DNA of 64,000 bases from assembly GCF_042754225.1 (NCBI RefSeq), contig NZ_JBHZAH010000006.1:1-64000 (forward strand), read 5' to 3'. The notes beneath the pieces were generated by a model. The model did no database searches. It had not been told where the DNA came from and worked only from the letters and a program-made list of their open reading frames with translations. Of this stretch, positions 17,849 through 27,567 are shown in pieces. The position numbers and the translations under genes are program-made. The DNA is from Rhodococcus_G sp042754225. GTDB lineage: Bacteria; Actinomycetota; Actinomycetes; Mycobacteriales; Mycobacteriaceae. How positions within the stretch are numbered: position 1 is the first letter of the stretch; every line of letters starts with the position of its first letter.

Positions 17849-18841
17849 ATGAGTTCCGCCGACGCCAAAGCGCCGCGCAAGTTCCGGTTCGCCGCCGGCG
17901 GAGAGGGTAATGCCGAGGAAGGCGGGGCCCGGCGCTTCGTCAAGCTCGCTCAGAAGGCCGAGGAACTCGGGTACGACAGCTTCATGATTCCGGACCACCT
18001 GGGCAATCAGGTCGGCCCGATCGCGGCCCTCGGTGCGCTGGCCGTCGCCACCGACAAGATCCGGCTCGGAACCGCGGTGCTGGCCAACGGTTTTCGGCAC
18101 CCCGCGGTCCTCGCGAAGGACGCCGCCACGATCGACGTGCTGTCGGGCGGGCGACTGGAGCTGGGCATCGGTGCCGGCTGGATGAAGGAAGAGTTCGACA
18201 AGGGCGGCATCGCCTACGACAGTCCCGGGGTGCGCATCGCGAAGCTCGCGGAGTCCCTCGAGATCCTGGACGTGCTCCTGCGCGGCCAGGAGTGCAACTT
18301 CCAGGGCGAGTACTACCAGATCAACGGGCTCAAGGGCAGTCCGCGACCGCGTCAGGGCCCGCGCCCGCCGATCGCCGTCGGCGGCGGCGGACCGAAGATG
18401 CTGGCGTTGGCGGCGAAGTACGCGGACATCATCTCCCTGGCACCGCCCAGCAACAAGGACGGGAAGATGCTGCTGTCCGGCATCACCATGGAGGCGACCG
18501 CCGCGCGGGTCGAGCGGATCCGCGAGGCCGCCGGTGACAGGTTCGACGACATCGAACTGAACTGGACGATCACCACCATCATGCCCACCGACGACCGCGA
18601 AGCCATGGCCGAGATGGCACTGGCAGCGCTCGCCAACGGCTACCCGCCGAACATAGAGGTGGATGTCACACTGACCGTGGAAGACATCCTCAACTCCCCC
18701 TACCTGGCATTCGGTACCTACGAGGAGATCGCCGATCAGATCAGGGCCGTTCGAGATCGCACGTCGATGTCGTACGTCGGCATCTTCCCGACGCAGATGG
18801 AAGCATTTGCCCCCGTGATCACCCAACTCAAGGGTGAATGA
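17849..18841 (+). CDS. LLM-class F420-dependent oxidoreductase
   Basis: A 330-residue luciferase-like TIM-barrel enzyme, probably using reduced coenzyme F420. Typical segments are EELGYDSFMIPDHLG, IRLGTAVLANGFRHP, the helix DVLSGGRLELGIGAGW and RPPIAVGGGGPKMLALAA. ATG 17849 has an excellent AGGAGAAGT ribosome binding site. It lies between the Rv3802c-type gene and fadD32, which are adjacent in M. tuberculosis, so a role in mycolate or envelope redox chemistry is possible but unproven. No signal peptide, so it is cytoplasmic. Confidence 0.88.
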   Translation: MSSADAKAPRKFRFAAGGEGNAEEGGARRFVKLAQKAEELGYDSFMIPDHLGNQVGPIAALGALAVATDKIRLGTAVLANGFRHPAVLAKDAATIDVLSGGRLELGIGAGWMKEEFDKGGIAYDSPGVRIAKLAESLEILDVLLRGQECNFQGEYYQINGLKGSPRPRQGPRPPIAVGGGGPKMLALAAKYADIISLAPPSNKDGKMLLSGITMEATAARVERIREAAGDRFDDIELNWTITTIMPTDDREAMAEMALAALANGYPPNIEVDVTLTVEDILNSPYLAFGTYEEIADQIRAVRDRTSMSYVGIFPTQMEAFAPVITQLKGE

Positions 18842-19012
18842 CAGGCGGGCATCTGTAGCATTCTGTTGGTTTGGGGTGCGAAGCAGATCGTTACCAAGAC
18901 GAGACTTGCGTATTGCCACTAGTCACTATTTGCACGACCCCTCGCTGCAGCAGGGGACGAAGCCCGCGGGTGCCGCGACGTCACACCGCAGGCTTGCCTT
19001 GGAGGAGAAGGT
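18842..19012 (+). other. Intergenic region before fadD32
   Basis: 171 bp without a gene and with lower GC in its first half, which suggests a promoter region for fadD32. TTGCGT at 18906-18911 is a possible -35 box, but no matching TAnnnT sits at the right distance. A strong GGAGGAG ends 6 bases before the ATG at 19013. Confidence 0.4.
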
Positions 19013-20899
19013 ATGAACCAGACTTTCGATGACTACATCGACGAAGCGGGACACATCCGGCTGATGCCGGGTAGCACCCTCGTCGACCACGTCGAACGGC
19101 ACACCCGGGAGAACTCGGACGAGCTGGCATACCGATATATCGATTACTCGCGGGAGCGCGACGGCGAGGTCCAGGAGCTCACCTGGGATCAGTTCGGCCA
19201 CCGCCTGCGCGCGGTCGCGGCCCGCCTGCAGCAGGTCACCGAGCCCGGCGAGCGGGTGGCCATCCTCGCCCCCCAGGGTCTCGACTACGTCATCTCCTTC
19301 TTCGCGGCCATGCACGCGGGCACCATCGCGGTGCCGCTGTTCGACCCGGACGAGCCCGGCCACGGCGACCGCCTGTACGCCGTCCTCGGGGACTGCAAGC
19401 CGTCGGCGATCCTCACCGCGACGCAGTCGGCCGCCGGTGTCCGCCAGCTGTTCCGTCACCTGCCCGCGGCGGAACGACCGCGCATCATCGCCGTCGACGC
19501 CATCCCGGACACCGTCGGCGAGAGCTGGGTGTACCCCGAGATCGGTCTCGACGACATCGCGTACCTGCAGTACACCTCCGGCTCGACCCGGGTCCCGGCC
19601 GGCGTGGAGATCACGCACCGAGCGGTCGGCACCAACGCGCTGCAGATGGTCGACGCGATCGAACTGACCACGGACTCCCGGGGCGTCACCTGGCTGCCGC
19701 TGTTCCACGACATGGGCCTGCTCACGGTGATCCTGCCCGCCCTCGGCGGCAAGTACATCACCATCATGAGCCCGCGCGCCTTCGTGCAGCGTCCCTACCG
19801 CTGGATCAAGGAGCTGGCCGCCATCACCGACGGCGCGGGCACCTTCGCCGCGGCGCCGAACTTCGCCTTCGAGCACGCCGCCGCGCGCGGCCTGCCCAAG
19901 GACGGCGAGACCCTCGACCTGAGCAACGTCATCGGCCTGATCAATGGCAGCGAGCCGGTCACCACCTCGTCGATGCGCAAGTTCAACGATGCGTTCGGGC
20001 CCTACGGGCTGCCGAAGACCGCCATCAAGCCGTCGTACGGCATGGCCGAGGCGACCCTGTTCGTCTCGTCCACCAAGCACAGCGACGAGGCCAAGGTCAT
20101 CTACGTCGACCGCGACGAGCTGAACCGCGGTCGGATGGTCAGGGTCGACAAGGACGCGCCGGGTGCCATCGCGCAGGTGTCGTGCGGCTACGTCGCGCGC
20201 AGCCAGTGGGCGGCCATCGTCGACGCCGAGTCCGGCGCCGAGGTCCCCGACGAGCACGTCGGCGAGATCTGGCTGCACGGCAAGAACATGGGACAGGGCT
20301 ACTGGGGTCGTCCCGAGGAGACCGAGCAGACCTTCCACAACAAGCTGATCTCGACGATCGGCGAGGGCAGCCACGCCGACGGCGCGCCCGAGGACTCGAA
20401 CTGGATGCGCACCGGCGACTACGGCGTGTACGTGGACGGCGAGCTGTACATCACCGGCCGCGTCAAGGACCTGGTGATCGTCGACGGCCGCAACCACTAC
20501 CCGCAGGATCTCGAGGGGACCGCGCAGGAGGCGAGCACCGCGTTGCGGCCCGGATTCGTCGCGGCCTTCGCGGTGCCCGCGAACCAGCTCCCGAAGGAGG
20601 TGTTCGAGGCGGGTGCAGGCCTGACCTTCGACGCCGACGACGCGTCCGAGCAGCTGGTGATCGTCGGCGAGCGCGCCCCCGGCGCCGGCAAGGCCGATCC
20701 GGGCCCGATCGCGGACGCCGTCCGCGCGGCGATCTCGACCCGTCACGGCGTCACCGCTCGGGACGTGCTGCTCGTGCCCGCGGGGTCCATCCCGCGCACG
20801 TCGAGCGGCAAGATCGCGCGGCGTGCCTGCAAGGCCGCATACATCGAGGGAACGCTCCGTGGTGGTTACACGCAGACCGCTTTCCCCGATAGCGTCTAA
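19013..20899 (+). CDS. fadD32: Long-chain fatty acyl-AMP ligase FadD32
   Basis: A 628-residue fatty acyl-AMP ligase that activates the meromycolic acid as an adenylate and loads it on the N-terminal ACP of Pks13. The P-loop motif is YTSGSTRVPAG (about 184-194). Next are the family motif SYGMAEATLF (about 340) and the hinge region around YITGRVKDLVIVDGRNHYP. Length and order (fadD32-pks13-accD4) match mycobacteria. Very strong ribosome binding site. Confidence 0.97.
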   Translation: MNQTFDDYIDEAGHIRLMPGSTLVDHVERHTRENSDELAYRYIDYSRERDGEVQELTWDQFGHRLRAVAARLQQVTEPGERVAILAPQGLDYVISFFAAMHAGTIAVPLFDPDEPGHGDRLYAVLGDCKPSAILTATQSAAGVRQLFRHLPAAERPRIIAVDAIPDTVGESWVYPEIGLDDIAYLQYTSGSTRVPAGVEITHRAVGTNALQMVDAIELTTDSRGVTWLPLFHDMGLLTVILPALGGKYITIMSPRAFVQRPYRWIKELAAITDGAGTFAAAPNFAFEHAAARGLPKDGETLDLSNVIGLINGSEPVTTSSMRKFNDAFGPYGLPKTAIKPSYGMAEATLFVSSTKHSDEAKVIYVDRDELNRGRMVRVDKDAPGAIAQVSCGYVARSQWAAIVDAESGAEVPDEHVGEIWLHGKNMGQGYWGRPEETEQTFHNKLISTIGEGSHADGAPEDSNWMRTGDYGVYVDGELYITGRVKDLVIVDGRNHYPQDLEGTAQEASTALRPGFVAAFAVPANQLPKEVFEAGAGLTFDADDASEQLVIVGERAPGAGKADPGPIADAVRAAISTRHGVTARDVLLVPAGSIPRTSSGKIARRACKAAYIEGTLRGGYTQTAFPDSV

Positions 20900-20919
20900 G
20901 ACGACTTCTTTCCGACGGG

Positions 20920-20934
20920 TAGCGTGATGGGTTA
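20920..20934 (+). promoter_or_regulatory. Possible -10 for separate leaderless pks13 message
   Basis: TAGCGT (20920-20925) lies 9 nt before the pks13 ATG in the 35-bp gap after fadD32, and no good Shine-Dalgarno sequence is present. It could give a second, leaderless pks13 transcript besides read-through from fadD32. Confidence 0.3.
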
Positions 20935-23900
20935 ATGGCTGAAACAGAGATGACGGTCGCGCAACTGCGCGAATGGCTGCGCAACTGGGTTGCGGAGGCC
21001 ACCGGGCAACCGGTGGACCAGATCACGGACGACCGACCGATGGAGGAATTCGGTCTCTCGTCCCGGGACGCCGTCGCTCTGTCCGGTGAGATCGAGGAGC
21101 TGGTCGGCATCACGCTGACCGCCACGGTCGTCTATCAGCACCCCACGATCGCCTCGCTGGCGACCCTGATCATCGAGGGCGAGCCGGAGGTTCCGGACGA
21201 GCCCGAGGACGCGGCGTTCTACACCGCGCGCGACACCTCGCAGTCCCACGAGATCGCGATCGTCGGCATGTCCACCCGGTTCCCCGGGACGGGGCAGACC
21301 CCGGACCAGATGTGGCGACTGCTCATCGAGGGCCGCGACGCGGTCACCGAGCTGCCGGAGGGGCGCTGGGACGAGTTCGCGGCGGACCCGCAGATCGCCG
21401 AGGCGATCGCGAAGGCCAACACCAAGGGCGGCTACCTCGACGACGTCAAGGGCTTCGACGCGGAGTTCTTCGCGATGTCGCCGCTCGAGGTCAAGAACGT
21501 CGACCCGCAGCAGCGCCTCGCGATGGAGCTGACCTGGGAGGCGCTCGAGCACGCCCGGATCCCGGCGAACGAGCTCAAGGGCGAGCAGGTCGGTGTCTTC
21601 ATCGGCAGCTCCGCGAACGACTACCAGCTGCTCGCCGTCAGCGATCCGGTGCACGCGCACCCCTACGCGCTGACCGGGACCTCGACGTCGATCGTGGCGA
21701 ACCGGGTCTCGTACTACTTCGACTTCCGCGGACCGTCGATCGCGCTGGACACCGCCTGCTCGTCCTCGCTCGTGGCCGTGCACCAGGCGGTGCGTTCGCT
21801 GCGCTCCGGCGAGTCCGACCTCGCCCTGGCCGGCGGCGTCAACATGCTCGTCGCGCCCGCCGCGACCCTCGGATTCGACGAGACCGGGATCCTCACCGAC
21901 GACGGCAAGATCAAGGCCTTCTCCTCCGACGCGACCGGCATCGTGCGCGCCGAGGGCGGCGGACTGGTCGTACTAAAGCGGCTCGAGGACGCCGAGCGTG
22001 ACGGCGACCCGATCCTCGCGGTGATCGCCGGCTCGGCGGTGAACCAGGACGGCCGCTCCAACGGCATGCTCGCACCCAACCCGGACGCGCAGGCAGACGT
22101 GCTCCGGCAGGCCTACCGCGACGCGGGCATCGTCCCGTCGGGTGTGGACTACATCGAGGCCCACGGCACCGGCACCATCCTCGGCGACCCGATCGAGGCG
22201 GACGCGCTCGGCCGCGTCGTCGGCCGCGGCCGCGACGCCGACAAGCCGGCGCTGCTCGGCTCCGCGAAGACGAACTTCGGCCACCTCGAGGCCGCCGCGG
22301 GCGCCGCGGGCCTGATCAAGGTCGTGCTGGCGCTGCAGGAGGACAAGCTCCCGCCGTCGCTGAACTACGCGGGACCGAACCCCTACATCCCGTTCGACAC
22401 CGCCCACCTCCAGGTGATCCCCGAGGCCACGGACTGGCCGCGCTACACCGGCCGGGCGGTCGCCGGCGTCTCCGGCTTCGGTTTCGGTGGCACCAACGCG
22501 CACGTCGTGGTCCGCGAGTACGCGCCCGCGGCGCCTGTGCGCGATGCGAACCCCGCTGAGGGTGAAGACCACTCACAGTCGCTGGACGTCGAGGCCGAGG
22601 CCGCGGGCGTGCTCGCGGACGCCGCCGAGTCGATGGGCATCGCACCCGAGGCCCCGGTCACCGCGGAATCCGCCGTCGAGCGTCCCGCCGACGCGGAGCC
22701 GCTGCCCGTGCTGCTCGCCGTCTCCGCCGCGATGCCGTCGCGTCGCCGGCTCGCCGCCGCGGACCTCGCGGACTGGCTCGAGTCCGCGGAAGGCAGCGCC
22801 ACGCCGCTCGAGAACGTCGGCCGCACGCTGGCCCGTCGCAATCACGGACGCTCCCGCGCGGTCGTGATTGCCCGTACCCACGCCGAGGCCATCACCGGAC
22901 TGCGTGCGGTCGCGGCGGGCAAGCCGGGCCAGGGCGTGCTGTCCGCCGACGCACCCGCCGCGAAGGGCGCGGTCTGGGTGTTCTCCGGCTTCGGATCGCA
23001 GCACCGCAAGATGGCCAAGCAGCTGTACCTCGGCAACGCCGTGTTCCGGAAGGCGGTCGACGAGGTCGACGAGCTGATCGAGTACGAGGCCGGCTACAAG
23101 ATGGCCGAGAAGTTCCTCGACGACTCGGTCGACTACGACGTCGAGACCTCGCAGGTGGGCATCTTCACCATCCAGATCGGCCTCGCGGCACTGCTGCGCC
23201 ACCACGGCGCCGACGCGGAGGCCGCCGTCGGGCACTCGATGGGCGAGGCCGCGGCCGCGTACGTCACCGGCGGACTCTCGCTCGAGGACGCGGTCCGGGT
23301 GATCACCGCCCGCTCGCGCCTGATGGGTGAGGGCGAGTCGGTGCTGTCCGGCGACGACATCCGCCTGATGGCGCTCGTCGAGTACAGCGCCGCCGAGATC
23401 GAGTCGGTGCTGGGCGACTTCCCGCACCTCGAGGTCTGCGTGTACGCGGCCCCGACGCACACCGTGATCGGCGGACCCCAGCCGGAGGTGGAGGCCGTCG
23501 TGGCCCGCGCCGAGGCGGAGGAGAAGCTCGGCCGGATCCTGCAGACCAAGGGCGCCAGCCACACCTCGCAGGTGGACCCCATCCTCGGCGAGCTGGCCGC
23601 GGAGCTGGCCGGCATCGAGCCGCACGCGCTGACGGTCGGCCTGTTCTCCTCGGTGGACAAGGAGACCTACTACCGCGCGGGCTACGGCCCGATCCACCAG
23701 GTCGAGTACTGGACCAAGGGCATGCGGCACAGCGTGTACTTCACCAACGCGGTGCGCATGGCCGTCGACGCCGGTCACACCACGTTCGTGGAGCTCGCGC
23801 CGAACCCGGCGACGCTGATGTCGGTGGCGGCGACGGCGTTCGACGCCGGACTGATGGACGCGCAGCTGATCCCGACGCTCAAGCGCAAGGAGGACGAGGA

Positions 23901-25947
23901 GGTCGGTGTCCTCAGCGCGCTCGCGCAGCTGTACGTGCACGGGCACCGCGTGAACCTGCCGTCGCTGTTCGCGGAGGGTGACTTCGCGAACCCGCCGCGG
24001 ACCGCGTTCCTGCGCAAGGAGCACTGGCTCGACACCCGCGTGTCCACGTCCGGGTCGTCGCGGGCGCCCGGCGCGCACGTCTCGCTGCCCGACGGCCGGC
24101 ACGTCTGGGAGGTCGCGGCCGGTGCCGTCACCGACCTGAACGAGCTGGCGACTTCGGCTGCCTCGCAGGTGCTTTCCGACGTGACGCTGACCGCGGCGAT
24201 CACCCGTGGCGAGCTGCCCACCGCCGGCACGCTGACCACCACGCTCAACCCGCATCCGGGTGGCGCCTCGCTGCAGGTGCACGGCAAGGGTGCCGAGGGC
24301 TTCACGCTGCTGCTGGACGCCGTCGTCGCGTCGGGGGAGCCGCTGCCCGAACTGGTCGTCGCTGCGCCCGCGCCGCGGTCCAGCTCGCCGATGGAGGAAC
24401 TGCCCGAGGTTGTCGAATCCTTCGGCGACAAGTGGGATCCGAACAGCAGCCAGAGCCTCGAGGACCGGCTGGCGCTGATCGTCGCCGAGTCCATGGGCTA
24501 CGCGCCGGAGGACCTGCCCGCCGAGATCCCGCTGATCGAGCTGGGACTCGACTCGCTGATGGCGGTGCGGATCAAGAACCGCGTCGAGTACGAGTTCGAC
24601 ATCCCGCAGCTGCAGCTGCAGGCGGTCCGAGACGCCAATCTGCGCGAGGTGGAGAAGTACCTGCGCTACGCGATCGAGAACCGCGAGGAGGTCGAGGCGC
24701 TCGCCGAGCAGCAGCGGCTGGAGAGGTCGGCCGCCGAGGCTGCCGACGTCGAAGAGGCCTCCGCCGCACTCGAATCCGCGCTCACCGAGGAGACGGTCAG
24801 CCCCGTCGCCGAGGCCGAGAAGATCGTGGCCGAGGCCGAGGCCGAGGACAGCGCCGACGGCGAGATCAACGTCCCGCCGCGTGACGCGGCCGAGCGCCTC
24901 ACGTTCGCGACCTGGGCAGTTGTGACCGGCAAGTCAGCGAAGGGCATCTTCAACATCCTGCCGGTGCTCGACGACGACACCGCGGAGAAGCTGGCCGCGC
25001 GACTGACCGAGCGGGCTGGCGGTGAGGTGAGCTTCGACGACGTCCTCGACTCGGAGACCGTCGAGCAGCTGGCCGAGCGGGTGCGCGAGCACCTCGAGGA
25101 CGGCGTCAAGATCGAGGGCCTGGTGCGCACCCTGCGTGAGCGTCCCGAAGGGTCTTCGGCCGTACCGGTTTTCGTCTTCCATCCGGCCGGCGGATCCACC
25201 GTCGCCTACGAGCCGCTGCTGCGTCGGCTGCCCGCGGGCACCCCGATGTACGGCTTCGAGCGCACCGAGGGGCCGATCGAGGTCCGCGCCCGGGAGTACC
25301 TGCCGCTGATCAAGGAGATCCAGGGCGACGGACCGTACGTGTTGTACGGCTGGTCGCTCGGCGGCGCCCTGTCCTACGCGGTCGGCAAGATGCTGCGGGA
25401 GGAGGGCAAGGACGTGCGCATCGTCGGCCTGATCGACACGGTCATGGCGGGCGAGGAGGTCGAGGACACCCCCGAGGAGATCCGCAAGCGCTGGCAGCGG
25501 TACGCCGCGTTCGCGAAGAAGACGTACAACGTCGACGCCCCGCTGCCGTACGACAAGCTGGCCGCGGCCGAGTCCGACGAGGAGCAGATCCAGATCCTCA
25601 TGGACCTGCTCAAGGTGAGCGGCGCGAAGATTCCGGGCGGCATCATCAAGCACCAGCGCACCTCCTGGCTGGACAACCGGGCGCTGCAGACGGTCAAGCC
25701 CGGCGAGTACGACGGGAACGTCGTGCTGTACCTGGCCGACCGGTATCACGACGACGCGATCGCGCTGGAGCCCGCGTTCGGGACGCGTGCGCCCGACGGC
25801 GGCTGGGGGAAGATCGCCCCGAACCTGGAGATCGTCTACGTCGGCGGTGACCACATCCAGATCGTCGACGAACCGTACATCGCCAAGGTGGGGGCCGACC
25901 TGACCGAGAAGCTGGCCGTTATCGAGGCCGAGAAGCGGAGCAACTGA
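20935..25947 (+). CDS. pks13: Mycolate-condensing polyketide synthase Pks13
   Basis: A 1670-residue type I synthase that joins the meromycolyl chain and the carboxylated alpha-branch by Claisen condensation. Domains in order: N-terminal ACP (Ser43 in LSSRDA), KS (Cys275 in DTACSSS, HGTGT, NFGHLEAAAG), AT (Ser768 in GHSMGEA), C-terminal ACP (Ser1207 in LGLDSLMAV), an acidic Ala/Glu-rich linker, and a thioesterase/acyltransferase domain (Ser1474 in YGWSLGGAL). All active-site motifs are intact. A 56-bp segment just after the AT domain (24017-24072) occurs exactly once more at 95-150. Confidence 0.98.
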   Translation: MAETEMTVAQLREWLRNWVAEATGQPVDQITDDRPMEEFGLSSRDAVALSGEIEELVGITLTATVVYQHPTIASLATLIIEGEPEVPDEPEDAAFYTARDTSQSHEIAIVGMSTRFPGTGQTPDQMWRLLIEGRDAVTELPEGRWDEFAADPQIAEAIAKANTKGGYLDDVKGFDAEFFAMSPLEVKNVDPQQRLAMELTWEALEHARIPANELKGEQVGVFIGSSANDYQLLAVSDPVHAHPYALTGTSTSIVANRVSYYFDFRGPSIALDTACSSSLVAVHQAVRSLRSGESDLALAGGVNMLVAPAATLGFDETGILTDDGKIKAFSSDATGIVRAEGGGLVVLKRLEDAERDGDPILAVIAGSAVNQDGRSNGMLAPNPDAQADVLRQAYRDAGIVPSGVDYIEAHGTGTILGDPIEADALGRVVGRGRDADKPALLGSAKTNFGHLEAAAGAAGLIKVVLALQEDKLPPSLNYAGPNPYIPFDTAHLQVIPEATDWPRYTGRAVAGVSGFGFGGTNAHVVVREYAPAAPVRDANPAEGEDHSQSLDVEAEAAGVLADAAESMGIAPEAPVTAESAVERPADAEPLPVLLAVSAAMPSRRRLAAADLADWLESAEGSATPLENVGRTLARRNHGRSRAVVIARTHAEAITGLRAVAAGKPGQGVLSADAPAAKGAVWVFSGFGSQHRKMAKQLYLGNAVFRKAVDEVDELIEYEAGYKMAEKFLDDSVDYDVETSQVGIFTIQIGLAALLRHHGADAEAAVGHSMGEAAAAYVTGGLSLEDAVRVITARSRLMGEGESVLSGDDIRLMALVEYSAAEIESVLGDFPHLEVCVYAAPTHTVIGGPQPEVEAVVARAEAEEKLGRILQTKGASHTSQVDPILGELAAELAGIEPHALTVGLFSSVDKETYYRAGYGPIHQVEYWTKGMRHSVYFTNAVRMAVDAGHTTFVELAPNPATLMSVAATAFDAGLMDAQLIPTLKRKEDEEVGVLSALAQLYVHGHRVNLPSLFAEGDFANPPRTAFLRKEHWLDTRVSTSGSSRAPGAHVSLPDGRHVWEVAAGAVTDLNELATSAASQVLSDVTLTAAITRGELPTAGTLTTTLNPHPGGASLQVHGKGAEGFTLLLDAVVASGEPLPELVVAAPAPRSSSPMEELPEVVESFGDKWDPNSSQSLEDRLALIVAESMGYAPEDLPAEIPLIELGLDSLMAVRIKNRVEYEFDIPQLQLQAVRDANLREVEKYLRYAIENREEVEALAEQQRLERSAAEAADVEEASAALESALTEETVSPVAEAEKIVAEAEAEDSADGEINVPPRDAAERLTFATWAVVTGKSAKGIFNILPVLDDDTAEKLAARLTERAGGEVSFDDVLDSETVEQLAERVREHLEDGVKIEGLVRTLRERPEGSSAVPVFVFHPAGGSTVAYEPLLRRLPAGTPMYGFERTEGPIEVRAREYLPLIKEIQGDGPYVLYGWSLGGALSYAVGKMLREEGKDVRIVGLIDTVMAGEEVEDTPEEIRKRWQRYAAFAKKTYNVDAPLPYDKLAAAESDEEQIQILMDLLKVSGAKIPGGIIKHQRTSWLDNRALQTVKPGEYDGNVVLYLADRYHDDAIALEPAFGTRAPDGGWGKIAPNLEIVYVGGDHIQIVDEPYIAKVGADLTEKLAVIEAEKRSN
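24017..24072 (+). repeat. 56-bp exact repeat, copy 2 (within pks13)
   Basis: The segment follows the AT domain of Pks13 and encodes EHWLDTRVSTSGSSRAPG. It is identical to 95-150. Because it fits naturally in the pks13 frame (a post-AT linker), this is probably the source copy. Confidence 0.95.
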
Positions 25948-27489
25948 GTGAGCACCACCGCAGAGAAGCTGGCCGAACTGCGCGAGAAGCTCGAGCTGTC
26001 GAAGGCGCCGGGTAACCCGAAGGCCATCGAGAAGCGCAGGGCGAAGGGTCTGCCCACGCCGCGCGAGCGCATCGACATGCTGCTCGACCCGGGCACCTTC
26101 GTCGAGTTGGGGCAGCTCGCCCGACAGCCCGGCGACTCGGCGAACCCGTACGGCGACGGTGTCGTCACCGGTCACGGGCTGGTCGACGGCCGGCCGGTCG
26201 CGGTGTTCGCACACGACCAGACCGTGTTCGGCGGCGCGGCCGGCGAGATCTTCGGCCGCAAGGTCGCCGCCGTCAACGACTTTGCCATCAAGATCGGGTG
26301 TCCCGTCGTCGGCATCAACGAGTCCGCCGGCGCGCGCATCCAGGACGCCGTGACCTCGCTGGCCTGGTACGCCGAGATGGGCCGGCGCCAGGAGCCGCTG
26401 TCGGGCATGTGCCCACAGATCTCGATCATCCTCGGCAAGTGCGCGGGTGGCGCGGTCTACGCGCCGATCAACACCGACCTCGTGATCGCCACCGAGGACT
26501 CGTACCTGTTCGTCACCGGTCCGGACGTGATCAAGTCCGTCACCGGCGAGGAGGTCAGCCTCGACGAGCTGGGCGGTGCGCGCAGGCAGGCCGAGTACGG
26601 CAACGTCCACCACGTGGCGCCCGACGAGAAGGCCGCCTTCGAGTACGCCCGCAGCTACCTGAGCTACATGCCGTCGAGCTGCCAGGAGAAGCCCCCGGTC
26701 ATCAATCCCGGTCTCGAACCGGAGATCACCGAGGACGACCTCGCGCTGGACAAGTTCATGCCGGACGCCGACAACGCCGGCTACGACATGCACGACATCC
26801 TGCTCCGGATCTTCGACGACGGCGATTTCCTCGAGATCCGCAGCCAGACCGCACAGAACATCATCACCGGGTTCGCGCGCGTGGACGGCCGGCCGGTCGG
26901 CGTGGTCGCCAACCAGCCGATGCATCTGTCGGGGGCGCTCGACGCCTCGGCCTCGGACAAGGCCGCGCACTTCGTGCGGGTCTGCAATGCGTACGACATC
27001 CCGCTGGTGTTCGTCGTCGACACCCCCGGCTTCCTGGTCGGCGTGGAGCAGGAGAAGGTCGGCGTCATCAAGCGCGGCGGACGGTTCCTGTTCGCGTACG
27101 TCGAGGCGTCGGTGCCGAAGGTGACTGTCGTGGTGCGCAAGTCGTACGGCGGCGGCTACGCGGTGATGGGTTCGAAGCAGCTCGGCGCGGACGTCAACCT
27201 CGCCTGGCCGACCGCCCGCATCGCCGTGATGGGTGCCGAGGGCGCCGTCAACATCATCGGGCGCAGGCAGATCGAGGCCGCGGGCGAGAACGCCCCCGCG
27301 GTGCGTCGCGAGCTGATCAACTTCTACAACGAGCACGTCGCGACGCCGTACATCGCGGCGGAGCGCGGGTACGTCGACGCGGTGATCTACCCGTCGACCA
27401 CCCGGCTCGAGATCCGCAAGGCGCTGACCCTGCTGCGGGACAAGACGGTCTACAAGAACCCGCGCAAGCACCACCTGCTCCCGCTCTGA
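25948..27489 (+). CDS. accD4: Acyl-CoA carboxylase beta subunit AccD4
   Basis: A 513-residue biotin-dependent carboxyltransferase subunit. It carboxylates the long acyl-CoA used as alpha-branch by Pks13, working with AccA3 and AccD5/AccE partners that lie elsewhere. Typical parts: KGLPTPRERIDMLLDPG, INESAGARIQDAV, the oxyanion-hole glycines GKCAGGAVYAP and VVRKSYGGGYAVMG, and QIEAAGENAP. GTG 25948 directly follows the pks13 stop, so the two are cotranslated. A palindromic element begins 20 bp after the stop. Confidence 0.96.
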   Translation: MSTTAEKLAELREKLELSKAPGNPKAIEKRRAKGLPTPRERIDMLLDPGTFVELGQLARQPGDSANPYGDGVVTGHGLVDGRPVAVFAHDQTVFGGAAGEIFGRKVAAVNDFAIKIGCPVVGINESAGARIQDAVTSLAWYAEMGRRQEPLSGMCPQISIILGKCAGGAVYAPINTDLVIATEDSYLFVTGPDVIKSVTGEEVSLDELGGARRQAEYGNVHHVAPDEKAAFEYARSYLSYMPSSCQEKPPVINPGLEPEITEDDLALDKFMPDADNAGYDMHDILLRIFDDGDFLEIRSQTAQNIITGFARVDGRPVGVVANQPMHLSGALDASASDKAAHFVRVCNAYDIPLVFVVDTPGFLVGVEQEKVGVIKRGGRFLFAYVEASVPKVTVVVRKSYGGGYAVMGSKQLGADVNLAWPTARIAVMGAEGAVNIIGRRQIEAAGENAPAVRRELINFYNEHVATPYIAAERGYVDAVIYPSTTRLEIRKALTLLRDKTVYKNPRKHHLLPL

Positions 27490-27508
27490 CCCACCCCCGC
27501 TTCCCTCC

Positions 27509-27567
27509 CACCTCCCCAATGTCACCTTGGTTCGCCTGAAGCGACCGAATGTGACATCGGGGAGGTG
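27509..27567. repeat. REP-like palindrome A
   Basis: A 59-bp imperfect palindrome. The outer arms (27509-27525 and 27551-27567) pair 16 of 17 bases, and the inner arms pair 7 of 10 around a 5-nt loop (CTGAA). It lies 20 bp after accD4 and may act as a terminator. Its inner part matches palindrome B (28367-28424) in inverted orientation. Confidence 0.85.

Noticed and set aside
16181..18919. 912-codon minus-strand frame opposite the lipoprotein, cutinase and oxidoreductase genes
   Set aside because: Low-complexity composition with no motif; three well-supported genes lie on the other strand.
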